From: Novosphingobium sp. ZN18A2
GTDB lineage: Bacteria; Pseudomonadota; Alphaproteobacteria; Sphingomonadales; Sphingomonadaceae
Assembly (NCBI RefSeq): GCF_036784765.1
Contig: NZ_CP136651.1
Coordinates: 3,236,001-3,300,000, forward strand
DNA: 64,000 bases
Direction of reading: 5' to 3'
The position numbers were made by a program, and so were the translations under genes. The notes below the pieces were generated by a model that searched no databases, was not told where the DNA came from, and worked only from the letters and a program-made list of their open reading frames with translations. Positions 1 to 8,518 of the stretch are shown here, one piece after another; position 1 is the stretch's first letter, and the number at the start of each line of letters is the position of its first letter.

Positions 1-162
1 GTCCATCGCTTCGCCGCGCGACTTCGCGCTTTCGATGAAAACGCGCAGGTTGTCCTTCGCCGCCGCCTGACCCACGAAATCGGCAAGCGACTTCGGCCGC
101 AGCGCGGCATCGGGGTCTTCGGCCCGGCGCGCGGGGGACATCAGGCGGTCGTCTTCGTCCAT
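1..162 (-). CDS. ruvB: Holliday junction branch-migration ATPase RuvB, N-terminal part
   Basis: RuvB is the hexameric AAA+ motor that drives branch migration on RuvA-bound Holliday junctions. The 54 codons visible are the extreme N-terminus. They begin MDEDDRLM and continue into the family's conserved entry segment, [11 protein letters not shown], followed by a helix ending at the window edge. The Walker motifs lie outside the window. The ATG at 162 is 18 nt after the stop of the DsrE-like gene, in the same orientation as ruvC and ruvA, so it is probably co-transcribed with them. Identification rests on the N-terminal motif plus position downstream of ruvA. Confidence 0.9.
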   Translation of the reverse strand, partial: MDEDDRLMSPARRAEDPDAALRPKSLADFVGQAAAKDNLRVFIESAKSRGEAMD

Positions 163-180
163 TCTTGCGTCAGTGCACCG

Positions 181-726
181 TCACGGGATCAGGTGATAGC
201 CCTGCTGTTGCAGCAGGGTTTCGGCCGTCATCGCGGAAAGCGCCATCTTCACGCCGGGCAGCAGGTCCGCCTTGGCGATGCCCAGCGCGGCGGAGCTTTG
301 CCCGCAGATATAAATCTTCACGCCATGGGCCAGAAGCGCGGCGATAATCGGGGCGTTGGGGTTCTCCTTGCCCGGATATTTCTTTGCATAGGCCGCCGCG
401 TTCGTCACATCGAACCCCGCCGTGCCGTGAACGACCAGCGCCACTTGCACATAGTCTTCGGGCACGCCGGCGGCGACGTTCATGTTGATATAGCGCCCGA
501 TGCTGTCGAACGTGCGGTTGACCTTGCCCGGATCGGCGCCCTTGCCTTCCTCGAACATGGCTTTCAGCACGGTTCCCGGCGGAATGGGCATATCGCTTTC
601 GACATCGGCGATCTTGCCGAAGTCCTTGAAAACCGGGCCTTCGTGGAACTTCGACATGTCCTGCGCCATCGCCGGGCTGGCCGCGAATGCCGCCGCGGCA
701 AGCGCCGCGATCATCAGCTTGTGCAT
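181..726 (-). CDS. Periplasmic DsrE/DsrF-like family protein
   Basis: The predicted product is 181 residues. It starts with a clear Sec signal peptide (MHKLMIAALAAAAFAASPAMAQ, probable cleavage after AMA) followed by a DsrE-like domain. Near residue 145 the segment KIYICGQSS holds the single conserved Cys that DsrE/TusD relatives use to bind sulfur. The ATG at 726 was preferred over a longer reading because a strong Shine-Dalgarno sequence (GGAAGGGGA) precedes it and the signal peptide follows directly. It lies between ruvA and ruvB, which is unusual because its product is exported. The exact substrate is unknown; sulfur or redox chemistry in the periplasm is an inference from the family. Confidence 0.85.
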   Translation of the reverse strand: MHKLMIAALAAAAFAASPAMAQDMSKFHEGPVFKDFGKIADVESDMPIPPGTVLKAMFEEGKGADPGKVNRTFDSIGRYINMNVAAGVPEDYVQVALVVHGTAGFDVTNAAAYAKKYPGKENPNAPIIAALLAHGVKIYICGQSSAALGIAKADLLPGVKMALSAMTAETLLQQQGYHLIP

Positions 727-788
727 CGTGTTTGTCCCCTTCCTGGTCGGGCATCCCCTCGCCCGGTCCGTCCCCGCATCGAAGCCCA

Positions 789-1391
789 TCAGCCCGCCGC
801 CTTGCGCAAGGCGAGGCGGACAAGATCGTCCAGCGGCGCGCCATCGCCCAGTTCGCCCATCGCATGCGCGACGGCGGCAGAGGCTATCGCCGGTTTGAAA
901 CCCAGGTTTTCCAGTGCGGAGACGGCATCGGCGCTGGCCGATCCGGCGGGCAGAGGTGCTGCCCCGGCAGCGCCTGAACCGCCGGGCAGCGCGCCCGCCT
1001 TGTCTTTCAGTTCGTTGACGATGCGGCCTGCGAGTTTCGGCCCCACGCCCTGCGCACGCGCGACCATCGCGGCGTCCCCGCCCGAACAGGCGCGCTGCAA
1101 TTCTTCCGCCGAAAGCGCGGAAAGGATCGCCAGCGCAACCTTGCTGCCCACCCCCTGCACGGCGGTAAGCAGGCGGAACCACGCGCGCTCCGCCGCGCTG
1201 GCGAAGCCGATCAGCCGCATGTCGTTTTCGGAAACCTGGAGATCGGTATGCACCGTCACCTTATCGCCAGCGATGCCCAGCGCATCCAGCGTGCGGGCAG
1301 AGCAATGGACGAGGTAGCCCACGCCGTGAACGTCTATCACCGCCCAGTCCGGGCCGGTTTCGTCAAGCGTTCCGGTGAGCTTTGCGATCAT
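789..1391 (-). CDS. ruvA: Holliday junction DNA-binding protein RuvA
   Basis: RuvA tetramers hold the Holliday junction in square-planar form and load RuvB. At 200 residues the protein has the normal family length. It has the N-terminal OB-fold ([23 protein letters not shown] segment), two helix-hairpin-helix motifs ([13 protein letters not shown] near residue 78 and [13 protein letters not shown] near residue 113), and a C-terminal domain III that contacts RuvB (residues about 150-200) after an Ala/Gly-rich linker. It follows ruvC by 84 nt on the same strand. No SOS box of the GTTC-N7-GTTC type was found before it. Confidence 0.97.
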   Translation of the reverse strand: MIAKLTGTLDETGPDWAVIDVHGVGYLVHCSARTLDALGIAGDKVTVHTDLQVSENDMRLIGFASAAERAWFRLLTAVQGVGSKVALAILSALSAEELQRACSGGDAAMVARAQGVGPKLAGRIVNELKDKAGALPGGSGAAGAAPLPAGSASADAVSALENLGFKPAIASAAVAHAMGELGDGAPLDDLVRLALRKAAG

Positions 1392-1475
1392 GCTTTGTTC
1401 CTATGCACCGCCCATCCGGCGCGTGCAAGCCCGCCCCCTTCCGCTTGCGGGAGCGATTGGGCGTGGGCAAATGCG

Positions 1476-1946
1476 CTATTTCGCCAGATGCGCGTGCGCG
1501 ATGGCCACGGCCAAGGCGTCCGCCGCGTCGGCTCCGGCCAGTTTCGCACCCGGCAAAAGCACCTTCAGCATAGCCTGCACCTGTGCCTTTTCCGCCCCGC
1601 CGGTGCCCACGATCGCCTTCTTAACCAGCCGCGTCGCGTATTCGTGAACGGCAAGCCCCGCACGCGCGGCGGCGAGCAGGCACACCCCGCGCGCCTGCCC
1701 CAGCTTCAGCGTCGATTGCGCGTTCTTGTTGACGAAGACCTCTTCCACCGCCGCGCAATCGGGATGGAAGCGCGCGATCACGTCGGTCAGTTCGCGGTCC
1801 AGCGTCACCAGACGCTCGGCCAGCGGCGCTTTCGCGTCGGTCGGTACCTGTCCGTTGGCGATGTGCGTCAGCCGGTTACCGTCCTTCGCCACCACGCCCC
1901 AGCCGGTGCAGGAAAGCGATGGATCGAGGCCGAGGATCAGAGGCAA
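1476..1946 (-). CDS. ruvC: Crossover junction endodeoxyribonuclease RuvC
   Basis: RuvC is the dimeric Holliday junction resolvase. The 156-residue product shows the RNase H-like fold with the catalytic acidic residues: Asp8 in LILGLDPSL, Glu68 in [10 protein letters not shown], and an Asp pair in [14 protein letters not shown] near residue 140. The start is TTG at 1946. An in-frame TGA lies immediately upstream, and the motif is at the usual distance from the N-terminus, so no longer start is possible. It begins 28 nt after the stop of a tiny ORF that itself overlaps yebC, which suggests a yebC-orf-ruvC-ruvA transcription unit. Confidence 0.96.
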   Translation of the reverse strand: MPLILGLDPSLSCTGWGVVAKDGNRLTHIANGQVPTDAKAPLAERLVTLDRELTDVIARFHPDCAAVEEVFVNKNAQSTLKLGQARGVCLLAAARAGLAVHEYATRLVKKAIVGTGGAEKAQVQAMLKVLLPGAKLAGADAADALAVAIAHAHLAK

Positions 1947-1974
1947 TCAACCATTCCGTTGGTGTCGAGCGGGT

Positions 1975-2067
1975 TCAATCCCCATGCATAAAGAAGCCGC
2001 CGACAAAAGCCAGATAGCCGAGAGATACCGACAGGCTGACCGCAAAGAGCCAGCCCCGCCAATTCAC
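1975..2067 (-). CDS. Possible 30-residue single-span membrane protein
   Basis: A GTG codon at 2067 overlaps the yebC stop (GTGA) and opens a 30-codon frame ending at 1975. The translation begins [20 protein letters not shown] and continues [10 protein letters not shown]. It is a single hydrophobic segment of about 20 residues with a positive N-terminal flank, the form of a small inner-membrane protein. Support is the 4-nt overlap with yebC and the clean transmembrane pattern; there is no recognised family. It could also be chance coding in a short spacer. Function unknown. Confidence 0.4.
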   Translation of the reverse strand: MNWRGWLFAVSLSVSLGYLAFVGGFFMHGD

Positions 2068-2816
2068 CCCAGCTTTTCCATCACGTCATCGGAGATTTCG
2101 TAATTGCCCCACACGGTCTGCACGTCGTCGTCGTCGTCCAGCACGTCGATCAGCTTCATCAGCGTGCCCGCCGCGTTTTCGTCGACGTCGACCTTGATGT
2201 TGGGGCGCCATGCCAGCTTCACGCCTTCGGCCTCGCCCAGCGACTTTTCCAGTGCGCTGGCGACTTCGTGCAGGCTTTCCACCGCGGTCCAGATCTGGTG
2301 GCCGCCGTCTTCGCCCATCTCGCTTTCGACATCGTCCGCACCGGCTTCGATCGCGGCTTCGAGAACTTTCTCCTCGTCGCCCGCGCCCACCGGGTATTCG
2401 ATCAGGCCCAACCGTTCGAAACCGTGGCTCACCGCGCCGCTGGCGCCCAGGTTGCCGCCGTTCTTGGAGAATGCAGTGCGCACGTTGGTGGCGGTGCGGT
2501 TGCGGTTGTCCGTCAGCGCCTCGACGATCAGGGCGACGCCCGCCGGGCCATAGCCTTCGTAGCGCACTTCCTCGTAATTCTCGTCATCGCCCTTGGTTGC
2601 CTTGTCGATCGCGCGCTGGATGTTGTCCTTGGGCATCGACTGCGCCTTCGCGGCGTTCACGGCGGCGCGCAGGCGCGGGTTCATGTCCGGATCGGGCATG
2701 CCCATCTTCGCGGCGACGGTGATTTCGCGGCTGAGCTTGCTGAACTGCGCCGAGCGTTTTTTGTCCTGCGCACCCTTGCGATGCATGATGTTCTTGAACT
2801 TGGAATGGCCTGCCAT
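2064..2816 (-). CDS. yebC: YebC/PmpR family protein (TACO1-like translation/regulatory factor)
   Basis: The 250-residue protein has the family's hallmark start [21 protein letters not shown] and the three-domain YebC layout. Internal landmarks are the segment [13 protein letters not shown] near residue 60, the [23 protein letters not shown] region, and an acidic C-terminus. Members have been described as DNA-binding regulators; related proteins help ribosomes through difficult stretches such as polyproline. Synteny of yebC with ruvC is widely conserved in bacteria, and the gene here leads the ruv group. The ATG at 2816 is the only sensible start. Confidence 0.95.
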   Translation of the reverse strand: MAGHSKFKNIMHRKGAQDKKRSAQFSKLSREITVAAKMGMPDPDMNPRLRAAVNAAKAQSMPKDNIQRAIDKATKGDDENYEEVRYEGYGPAGVALIVEALTDNRNRTATNVRTAFSKNGGNLGASGAVSHGFERLGLIEYPVGAGDEEKVLEAAIEAGADDVESEMGEDGGHQIWTAVESLHEVASALEKSLGEAEGVKLAWRPNIKVDVDENAAGTLMKLIDVLDDDDDVQTVWGNYEISDDVMEKLG

Positions 2817-2923
2817 CGTGCTGCCTTCGGAGATCCTGATTTCTAGCTGTCGCGGGTTCGCCTCACGCGTCCCGCCGTAAACGCCATGCGCCCTGCACCG
2901 GCAGGGGGCGCGCGGTCAAGCCT

Positions 2924-3739
2924 TCAGCCCTTCTCGCGCGCGCTGTCGATCGCCTTCTGCAAGGCGTCCTGGCCAACCGCGCCCCGAACGAGCTGGTCAC
3001 CCACCACGAATGCCGGCGTCCCGTCTATCTGCAATTGCTGGGCAAGCGCCATGTTCTTCTGCAATTCGCCCGTCACGTCCTTGCTGGCGCCGAATGTCTT
3101 TGCCGCAGCAAGGTCCAGCCCGGAACTGCGCGCCGCCGCCATGATGGATTCGGGGCTGGGGCGCGGCCCGCCGAACATCGTGCGATAGAACTGGCGGTAC
3201 TTGCCCTGCTTCGCCGCCGCGAGCCCCATGCGAGAGGACGGTTCGCTCATCGGGCCGATGATCGGCAATTCGCGCACCACAACTTTCAGGTCGGGGTTCT
3301 TTTCGATCAGCTTTTCCACGTCGGCGGCGCTGGCGCGGCAATAGGGGCAGGCGAAATCGGTGAACTCCACCAGCGTTATCTTGCCGTCGGGATTGCCGAG
3401 GACCGCGCCGGGGAACGGCGTTTCGATCGCATCGCGCGCCGGGCCGATCGCCTGCGCGGCCTGCTTGTCGCGCAAGTTCTGGATCGCCTGGGGAATGATT
3501 TCCGGATGATCGAGGATATAGGCGCGCACCAGATCCTCCATCGCCGCGCGCTGCTTCGCGCCGATCCCCGCATCGGCAAGCGTCCGGGTCAGCGCGGGAT
3601 CGCCGTCGCTGTCGCCCGCCGCGGCGGGCGGACTGCGCATCCCCCACCACACGCCCAGCGCGGCTGCGGCGAACACAAGCACCATCGCGAGAATCAGCAA
3701 GCCGCTTCTGCGGGCGGTAATGGAAGTGCGAATTGTCAT
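2924..3739 (-). CDS. Membrane-anchored DsbA-family thiol:disulfide oxidoreductase
   Basis: The 271-residue protein has an N-terminal membrane anchor or uncleaved signal (residues about 12-34), then a helical region, then a thioredoxin-fold domain of the DsbA/Thioredoxin_4 type. The redox motif CPYC sits at residues 131-134 (FTDFACPYCRAS) and the cis-Pro loop near residue 240 (DGTPAFVVGDQLVRGAVG). These features mark a periplasm-facing oxidoreductase that forms or isomerises disulfides. It starts 11 nt after the M48 protease gene, so the two are probably co-transcribed. A partner DsbB is not visible in this window. Confidence 0.9.
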   Translation of the reverse strand: MTIRTSITARRSGLLILAMVLVFAAAALGVWWGMRSPPAAAGDSDGDPALTRTLADAGIGAKQRAAMEDLVRAYILDHPEIIPQAIQNLRDKQAAQAIGPARDAIETPFPGAVLGNPDGKITLVEFTDFACPYCRASAADVEKLIEKNPDLKVVVRELPIIGPMSEPSSRMGLAAAKQGKYRQFYRTMFGGPRPSPESIMAAARSSGLDLAAAKTFGASKDVTGELQKNMALAQQLQIDGTPAFVVGDQLVRGAVGQDALQKAIDSAREKG

Positions 3740-3750
3740 CGCCGCTTGCG

Positions 3751-5121
3751 CTAGCGCTTCTTCTTCTGCTGCTCAATCGCCGCGCGCGAACTCATTTCGA
3801 TATCCTGCGCGCGAAGGAAGTCCGGCGAATCCTTGGGCAGGCCCATTTCGGCCGCCATCGAACTGCGCAGCGCCTCGTCGTATTCGCGTTCCATGAACTG
3901 CTGTTCCGCGCTGGCGAGCCGCGCGCGGGCATGATCGCCGTTCGCTTCGTAAACCATGCCAAGCTGGTACCAGGCGAAGGGATTCTGGTCGTCCTTGGCC
4001 ACGGCCGCCTTCAGCACGCGCTGCGCTTCGGCATAGTTCGCCTTGTCCTCCGTCGCGATCAGCGCGTGGCCGAATGTCGTGGCGATCAGCGGGTTGTTGC
4101 CGGTCAGTTCGGTCGCTTCGCGCAAGGGCGGGATCGCGGCCCTGGGCTTGCCCGATTCAAGCAGGATCTGCCCCTTCAGCTCAAGGAAATAGGGATCGTC
4201 CGGTTCTTTGGCGAGCAGCTTGTCGGCCTCGTCCAGCGCCTTGTCCATGAAGGCTTCCTTGTGGAAGGCATAGGCCCGCGCATAGAGCGCCGGAACCGTG
4301 TTCACATATTCGGGAAAGGCGCGCAGCGTGTCCTTGGGATCGGCCAGATAGCCATAGAGCTTCGCCTTGATTCTCTGGAACCGCTCTTCCAGCTTGGCCG
4401 GCGTCTTGGTGTTCCAGGCCGGGTCTTTCTCATAGGTATCCTGCAGCCGGGTAAGGCGGTCTGCGGTCATCGGGTGGGTGGAATAGAATTCGGTCATGTC
4501 GTTGCGGGTGAAGCCATAGCGGAACTCCATGTTCTGCAGCTTCTTGAAGAAATCGATCGATCCCTTGCCCGAAATGCCCGCCTTGGAAAGATACTTCGCC
4601 CCGGCCGCGTCCGCCGACGATTCCTGCGCGCGGCTGAAGGCCAGGTACTTGCCCAGCGCCGCCTGCTGCCCGGCGCCGATGATGCCCATCCCCGCTTCGC
4701 CCGCGCCCGCCGCCGCCGCCGCCAGGCCCAGGACCAGGCTGAGGATCGTGATTCCGGTCGCCGGCTTCGCGCCCTCGCTGTTGCGCACGGCGTGGCCGCC
4801 GGTGACGTGGCCCAGTTCGTGCGCGATCACGCCCTGCACCTCGTTCGCGTCGTCCGCCGCGTTGATCAGACCCGAATTGATGTAGACCGCCTGCCCGCCG
4901 GCCACGAAAGCGTTGATCGAAGGATCGTTGACCAGAACGATGTCGACGTTCTTGGGATCGAGCCCGGCGGCCAGGATCAGCGGCCGCGCCATATCGTCCA
5001 GCACGGCTTCGGTTTCCGCGTCGCGCAGGATCGATTGCGCGGCGGCCTGCTGCACCGTGAGAGAGAAGACCGCCAGCACCGTGGCGACTTTGGCAACGAA
5101 GCGGGAAAGGCGCATGGGCAA
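3751..5121 (-). CDS. M48 family metalloprotease with TPR repeats (BepA-like)
   Basis: The 456-residue product begins with a Sec signal (cleavage near residue 28, QQAAA-Q). An M48 zinc protease domain follows, with HELGH at residues 101-105 and a downstream Glu in the SRAQESSADAAGAKYL segment as the third zinc ligand. The C-terminal half is made of tetratricopeptide repeats. This architecture matches periplasmic BepA/YfgC, which supervises outer-membrane protein assembly and degrades stalled LptD. Neighbours are an alpha/beta hydrolase 3 nt upstream and a DsbA-like oxidoreductase 11 nt downstream. The DsbA-like gene fits an envelope quality-control role because LptD needs disulfides; that link is an inference. 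Confidence 0.9.
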   Translation of the reverse strand: MPMRLSRFVAKVATVLAVFSLTVQQAAAQSILRDAETEAVLDDMARPLILAAGLDPKNVDIVLVNDPSINAFVAGGQAVYINSGLINAADDANEVQGVIAHELGHVTGGHAVRNSEGAKPATGITILSLVLGLAAAAAGAGEAGMGIIGAGQQAALGKYLAFSRAQESSADAAGAKYLSKAGISGKGSIDFFKKLQNMEFRYGFTRNDMTEFYSTHPMTADRLTRLQDTYEKDPAWNTKTPAKLEERFQRIKAKLYGYLADPKDTLRAFPEYVNTVPALYARAYAFHKEAFMDKALDEADKLLAKEPDDPYFLELKGQILLESGKPRAAIPPLREATELTGNNPLIATTFGHALIATEDKANYAEAQRVLKAAVAKDDQNPFAWYQLGMVYEANGDHARARLASAEQQFMEREYDEALRSSMAAEMGLPKDSPDFLRAQDIEMSSRAAIEQQKKKR

Positions 5122-5124
5122 GAC

Positions 5125-6090
5125 CTATCGCGACCGTGCCTGAACCGGCGCTGAAATCGCAGGTCCGGCAGGCGCGGTCACCCGCTTCAGAAAGGGCAGC
5201 ACGGCATCGATCACGCGCGCGTCGCGGGCGAAAGGTTGCGCCAGCTTCATCACCATGCCGGTGTGGTTCACGCCTTTCAGGATGATCGCCTGCGTCGGCT
5301 CTCCGGCCGCCGTCATCGCCTTGGCCAGCGCCAGCGAATTGCGCGGCTTCACGGTCGTATCCCCGTCTCCGCTGAGCAAGAGCAGCGGCGGCGCATCGCC
5401 GCGTGCGTGGTTCACGGGCTGCGTTGCCTGCGGATCGGCTGCTTCACCGAAACTGTGGATCGAGGAAGGCTTGTCGAACGGATAGAAATCGTATGGTCCC
5501 GATAGCCCGACGACGCCGCGCAGCGCGTCTGCGGAAAGCCCCTCTCTCCCCAGCCATTGCCGGTCGAGCGCAAGCATCACCGCGTTATAGGCGCCGGCCG
5601 AATGCCCCATCAGCACGATCCGCGAAGGATCGCCACCGTGTGCGGCGGCATGGTCCGCCACCCAGCGCAGCGCGCCCGCGCCGTCTTCCAGCATCGCGGG
5701 ATAGCGCGCGTGGGGATAGAGCCGGTATCCGGCCAGCACGACCGCATAGCCGTGGGGGGCAAGCGCGCGGGCCACGAAGCGATAGGAACAGGGGTCGCCA
5801 GAATCCCAGCCGCCACCGTGGATAAACACGACGATCGGCAGCGGTCCCTTTGCCCCTGCGGGCAGCACCATTTCCAGCTTCTGCGCCGGGTCTTGCCCGT
5901 AATGCGCCCTGGCGACCGTGCGGATTTGCGATTCGCCCCGGAACAGCCGGTCGCCCGCGTCGAGCAGGCCCACCGCGTCGGTCGCCAGCGCATAGCGGAA
6001 AGCGCCATAACCCGCCGCGACCAGCGCAAGCGGGATCAGGACCGTCCAGACGATCCATCCCATGCTGCGCCGTCCTTTCGCTGCCGTCAT
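5125..6090 (-). CDS. Alpha/beta hydrolase (hormone-sensitive-lipase type esterase)
   Basis: The 321-residue protein has an N-terminal transmembrane segment (residues about 10-30) and an alpha/beta hydrolase domain. HGGGW near residue 92 forms the oxyanion hole, GHSAGA near residue 163 carries the nucleophilic Ser, GDGDTTV gives the likely acidic residue, and GVNHTGM the catalytic His. HGGGW proteins are usually carboxylesterases acting on short acyl esters. It precedes the M48 protease gene by 3 nt, so they form one unit. The natural substrate cannot be deduced from the sequence. Confidence 0.87.
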   Translation of the reverse strand: MTAAKGRRSMGWIVWTVLIPLALVAAGYGAFRYALATDAVGLLDAGDRLFRGESQIRTVARAHYGQDPAQKLEMVLPAGAKGPLPIVVFIHGGGWDSGDPCSYRFVARALAPHGYAVVLAGYRLYPHARYPAMLEDGAGALRWVADHAAAHGGDPSRIVLMGHSAGAYNAVMLALDRQWLGREGLSADALRGVVGLSGPYDFYPFDKPSSIHSFGEAADPQATQPVNHARGDAPPLLLLSGDGDTTVKPRNSLALAKAMTAAGEPTQAIILKGVNHTGMVMKLAQPFARDARVIDAVLPFLKRVTAPAGPAISAPVQARSR

Positions 6091-6170
6091 TACGGATGCG
6101 AACTAGCAGCCTCTTGCCCTGCCGCGAAGCCCCTGTGCTGCGTGCAAGCGGTCAGGCGGCGCGAAATGCG

Positions 6171-7514
6171 TCAGGCGACAAGGCGGCGCGCGGCGCGCTC
6201 CACCAGCGCCGGATCGCCTTCTACCTCGCCCACCAGCGCGACTTCGCCGGTCGGCAAGCGGCGGACGACCACAACCGAGAACTCCTCGCCCTCACGCGCC
6301 ACTTCGGCCAGCGGCAGCGGCGGCATCGAACGCAGGCGGCCGAACACCGCATCGGGTCCGTCCTCGCGCGGCTTGCGCCCCGCTTCCTCGCGGCGCATCC
6401 GGCGTTCGGCTTTCAGCACGCCTTTCAGGCCGCCCGGTGTTTCTGACAGGAAACGCCCCAGCTCGCCGCGGCCCAGGCCGATGCGCTGCGCATGGGTAAG
6501 CGCGGCGGCATATTCGGTCAGCCGCGTCTTGTCGTAATCCGCGCCGAAAACCAGCTTTACCACCGGCGTCATCGGCGCGCGGCTCTGCATCTTCAGGCCG
6601 CTTTCTTCCAGCAGTTCGGCGAAATCCTCGGGCGCGGTGCGCGCCGCGATGGCAAAATCCCACGCACGGCCGATCGCTGCGTAAAGCGTGGCGCGGGTGC
6701 GGTCCTCGCTCGAATGGGCGGCGTCCGCCATCTCGCGTGCGGCGGCCAGCCAGTCACCCAGCGAAAGATCGTCGGCATCGTCGGGGATGGACGAATCCGC
6801 CTGCCCGAAAAGCGGCATCGGATCGAGCGCGCGCACGTCGCGGTCGTCGATATCGGGCAGGGATGCCGGACCATCGGCCCAGTCGGTCAACGGGTCGGCG
6901 GCGCGGCGCGGCGCCCTGGCCAGCGATTCGCCGATTTCGGCCATCAGTTCGTCGGTGGTGTGCTGGTCGGCCAGTTCCTTCCAGTTGATCACCCCGTAGA
7001 TGTAATCGATCGTGCTGTCGTCGGTGCTGAACGGAAGCAGGATGCCGCGATAGAGAATCGTCACCCCGCGCTGGTTCACGAATTCGGCCTCGAACCCGAT
7101 CGGCGCCTGGTTGCCCAGGATCTGCATATAGTGATCGGTGATGCGCGACAGCAGGGAACGGCCGGGAATATCGGCAAGGCGGTGGATGTCGCCGGCGGCA
7201 TCGCATTCGTCGGCCAGCTTTTCACCCAGCCACGCGATTGCGGGATCTTCCAGGCCGTTGTCGAAATGCAGCAGCACGGCATGGTCGGCAAAGTCGGGCC
7301 GGCCATCGCCCATCAGCGCGTCGACTTCGGGAAAGTTGCGGTCGCCCAGCAGGCCCGCCCAGAAATTGTAGGCGCGCACCTGCATCCGGCGCTCGTCCTG
7401 GCCGATCGGCGGAGGCGGAGCCTCGCTCTCGCCCGCGTCGTCGATCATGTCCAGATCATGCACTTCTTCGGCCGCGTCGTACCGGTCGCCGCCAAGCCCC
7501 CGCATAGTGTCCAT
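6171..7514 (-). CDS. PAS-domain-containing protein of unknown function
   Basis: The likely product has 447 residues. The region of residues about 35-170 resembles a PAS-type domain (LGDRNFPEVDALMGDGRPDF, then GRSLLSRITDHYMQIL and FVNQRGVTILYRGILLPFS). This matches a PAS sub-family found in alphaproteobacteria in proteins without an attached kinase. The C-terminal half is helical and charged and ends in a segment with LPTGEVALVGEVEGDPALVERAARR. The ATG at 7514 was chosen because AGGGAAGG lies about 7-10 nt upstream; an in-frame ATG at 7532 is the alternative. No output domain is recognisable. It may be an adaptor or sensor; the role is unknown. Confidence 0.75.
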   Translation of the reverse strand: MDTMRGLGGDRYDAAEEVHDLDMIDDAGESEAPPPPIGQDERRMQVRAYNFWAGLLGDRNFPEVDALMGDGRPDFADHAVLLHFDNGLEDPAIAWLGEKLADECDAAGDIHRLADIPGRSLLSRITDHYMQILGNQAPIGFEAEFVNQRGVTILYRGILLPFSTDDSTIDYIYGVINWKELADQHTTDELMAEIGESLARAPRRAADPLTDWADGPASLPDIDDRDVRALDPMPLFGQADSSIPDDADDLSLGDWLAAAREMADAAHSSEDRTRATLYAAIGRAWDFAIAARTAPEDFAELLEESGLKMQSRAPMTPVVKLVFGADYDKTRLTEYAAALTHAQRIGLGRGELGRFLSETPGGLKGVLKAERRMRREEAGRKPREDGPDAVFGRLRSMPPLPLAEVAREGEEFSVVVVRRLPTGEVALVGEVEGDPALVERAARRLVA

Positions 7515-7639
7515 GTGCACGCCTTCCCTCATGTCCGTGTGCCTTGGACGGGTTTTGGCGCAACTTGGTAAAAGAACGTTTAAGTCGCGCCGCCATGGTT
7601 GCGGAACTGGGTGAACGGAGTGCTAACGCTATATCCGTT

Positions 7640-8518
7640 TCAGCGCGAAGCGATCGCATCGGCGGTGGCGATCACCTGCCGGGCCTGCGCAAGGTGGAGC
7701 AGTTCCACCATCTTGCCGTCCACGCGAATCGCGCCCTTGCCCCGGTTTTCAGGCGCATCGAACGCGGCGACGATGGCCATTGCCTGCGATATCTCACTAT
7801 CCGAAGGTGCGAACACGGCGTTGACCGGCGCGATCTGCGCGGGGTGGATCAGCGATTTTCCGTCAAACCCGAATTCGCGCGCCTGGCGCGCTTCGCCTTC
7901 AAGGCGGGCGGCATCGTCAATCGCGTTGCAGACCCCGTCGATCACGACAAGGCCGTTGGCCCGCGCGGCCAGCATCGCGCCGACCATTACCGGCACGAAC
8001 GCTTCGCGCCCCGGCGTCTGGGCCATGCCGGTATCCTTTGCAAGATCGTTGAGGCCAAGCACGAAGCCCGCCAGCCGCGTGGTTGCCGCCATCGCGGCGA
8101 TGCGTTCGATCGCCAGCACGGCAGCGGGCGTTTCGATCATCACCCACAACGCGGCATCGGGCGCGAATCCCAGGCGATCCATTTCGAGGGAAAGCGCCGC
8201 GATATCGTCCTCGCGGTCGATCTTCGGCGCCAGCAGCGCCTCCACCGGCGCGTGGGCGAGCGCCGCCATGTCCGCCCGGCCCCATGGCGTATCCAGCCCG
8301 TTCATCCGCGCGACAAGGCGGCGATAGCTGAAACCGCCGCGCGACAGTTCGCTGCACAATTGCGCGCGCGCATCCACCTTGGCATCGGGCGCAACCGCGT
8401 CTTCAAGATCGAACACCAGTGCATCGGCATCCAGACCGCGCGCCTTGTCGATCGCGCGGGCGTTGCTGGCGGGCATGTAGAGCACCGAGCGCAGCGGGCG
8501 GGAATCAGCGTTTTTCAT
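7640..8518 (-). CDS. CoA ester lyase of the HpcH/HpaI-CitE family
   Basis: The 292-residue product starts MKNADSRPLRSVLYMPASNARAIDKA and has the CitE-like (beta/alpha)8 pattern: DADALVFDLEDAVAPDAK near residue 35, a conserved Arg in VARMNGLDTPWG, and the metal-site region ALWVMIETPAAVLAIERI. Family members are the citrate lyase beta subunit, malyl-CoA or beta-methylmalyl-CoA lyases, and malyl-CoA thioesterases; which activity applies here is not decided by the sequence. No citrate lyase partner gene is adjacent. The ATG at 8518 is preceded by GAAGGTG; a GTG at 8527 is possible. The gene overlaps the end of the MFS transporter gene by 14 nt. Confidence 0.85.
   Translation of the reverse strand: MKNADSRPLRSVLYMPASNARAIDKARGLDADALVFDLEDAVAPDAKVDARAQLCSELSRGGFSYRRLVARMNGLDTPWGRADMAALAHAPVEALLAPKIDREDDIAALSLEMDRLGFAPDAALWVMIETPAAVLAIERIAAMAATTRLAGFVLGLNDLAKDTGMAQTPGREAFVPVMVGAMLAARANGLVVIDGVCNAIDDAARLEGEARQAREFGFDGKSLIHPAQIAPVNAVFAPSDSEISQAMAIVAAFDAPENRGKGAIRVDGKMVELLHLAQARQVIATADAIASR

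Noticed and set aside
2886..2911. Hairpin GCGCCCTGC/GCAGGGGGCGC after the DsbA-like gene
   Set aside because: It is GC-rich with no T-run on the relevant strand, so a terminator call is not supported.
3733..5154. A 473-codon plus-strand frame
   Set aside because: It is antisense to the M48 protease, which has a signal peptide, HELGH motif and TPRs.
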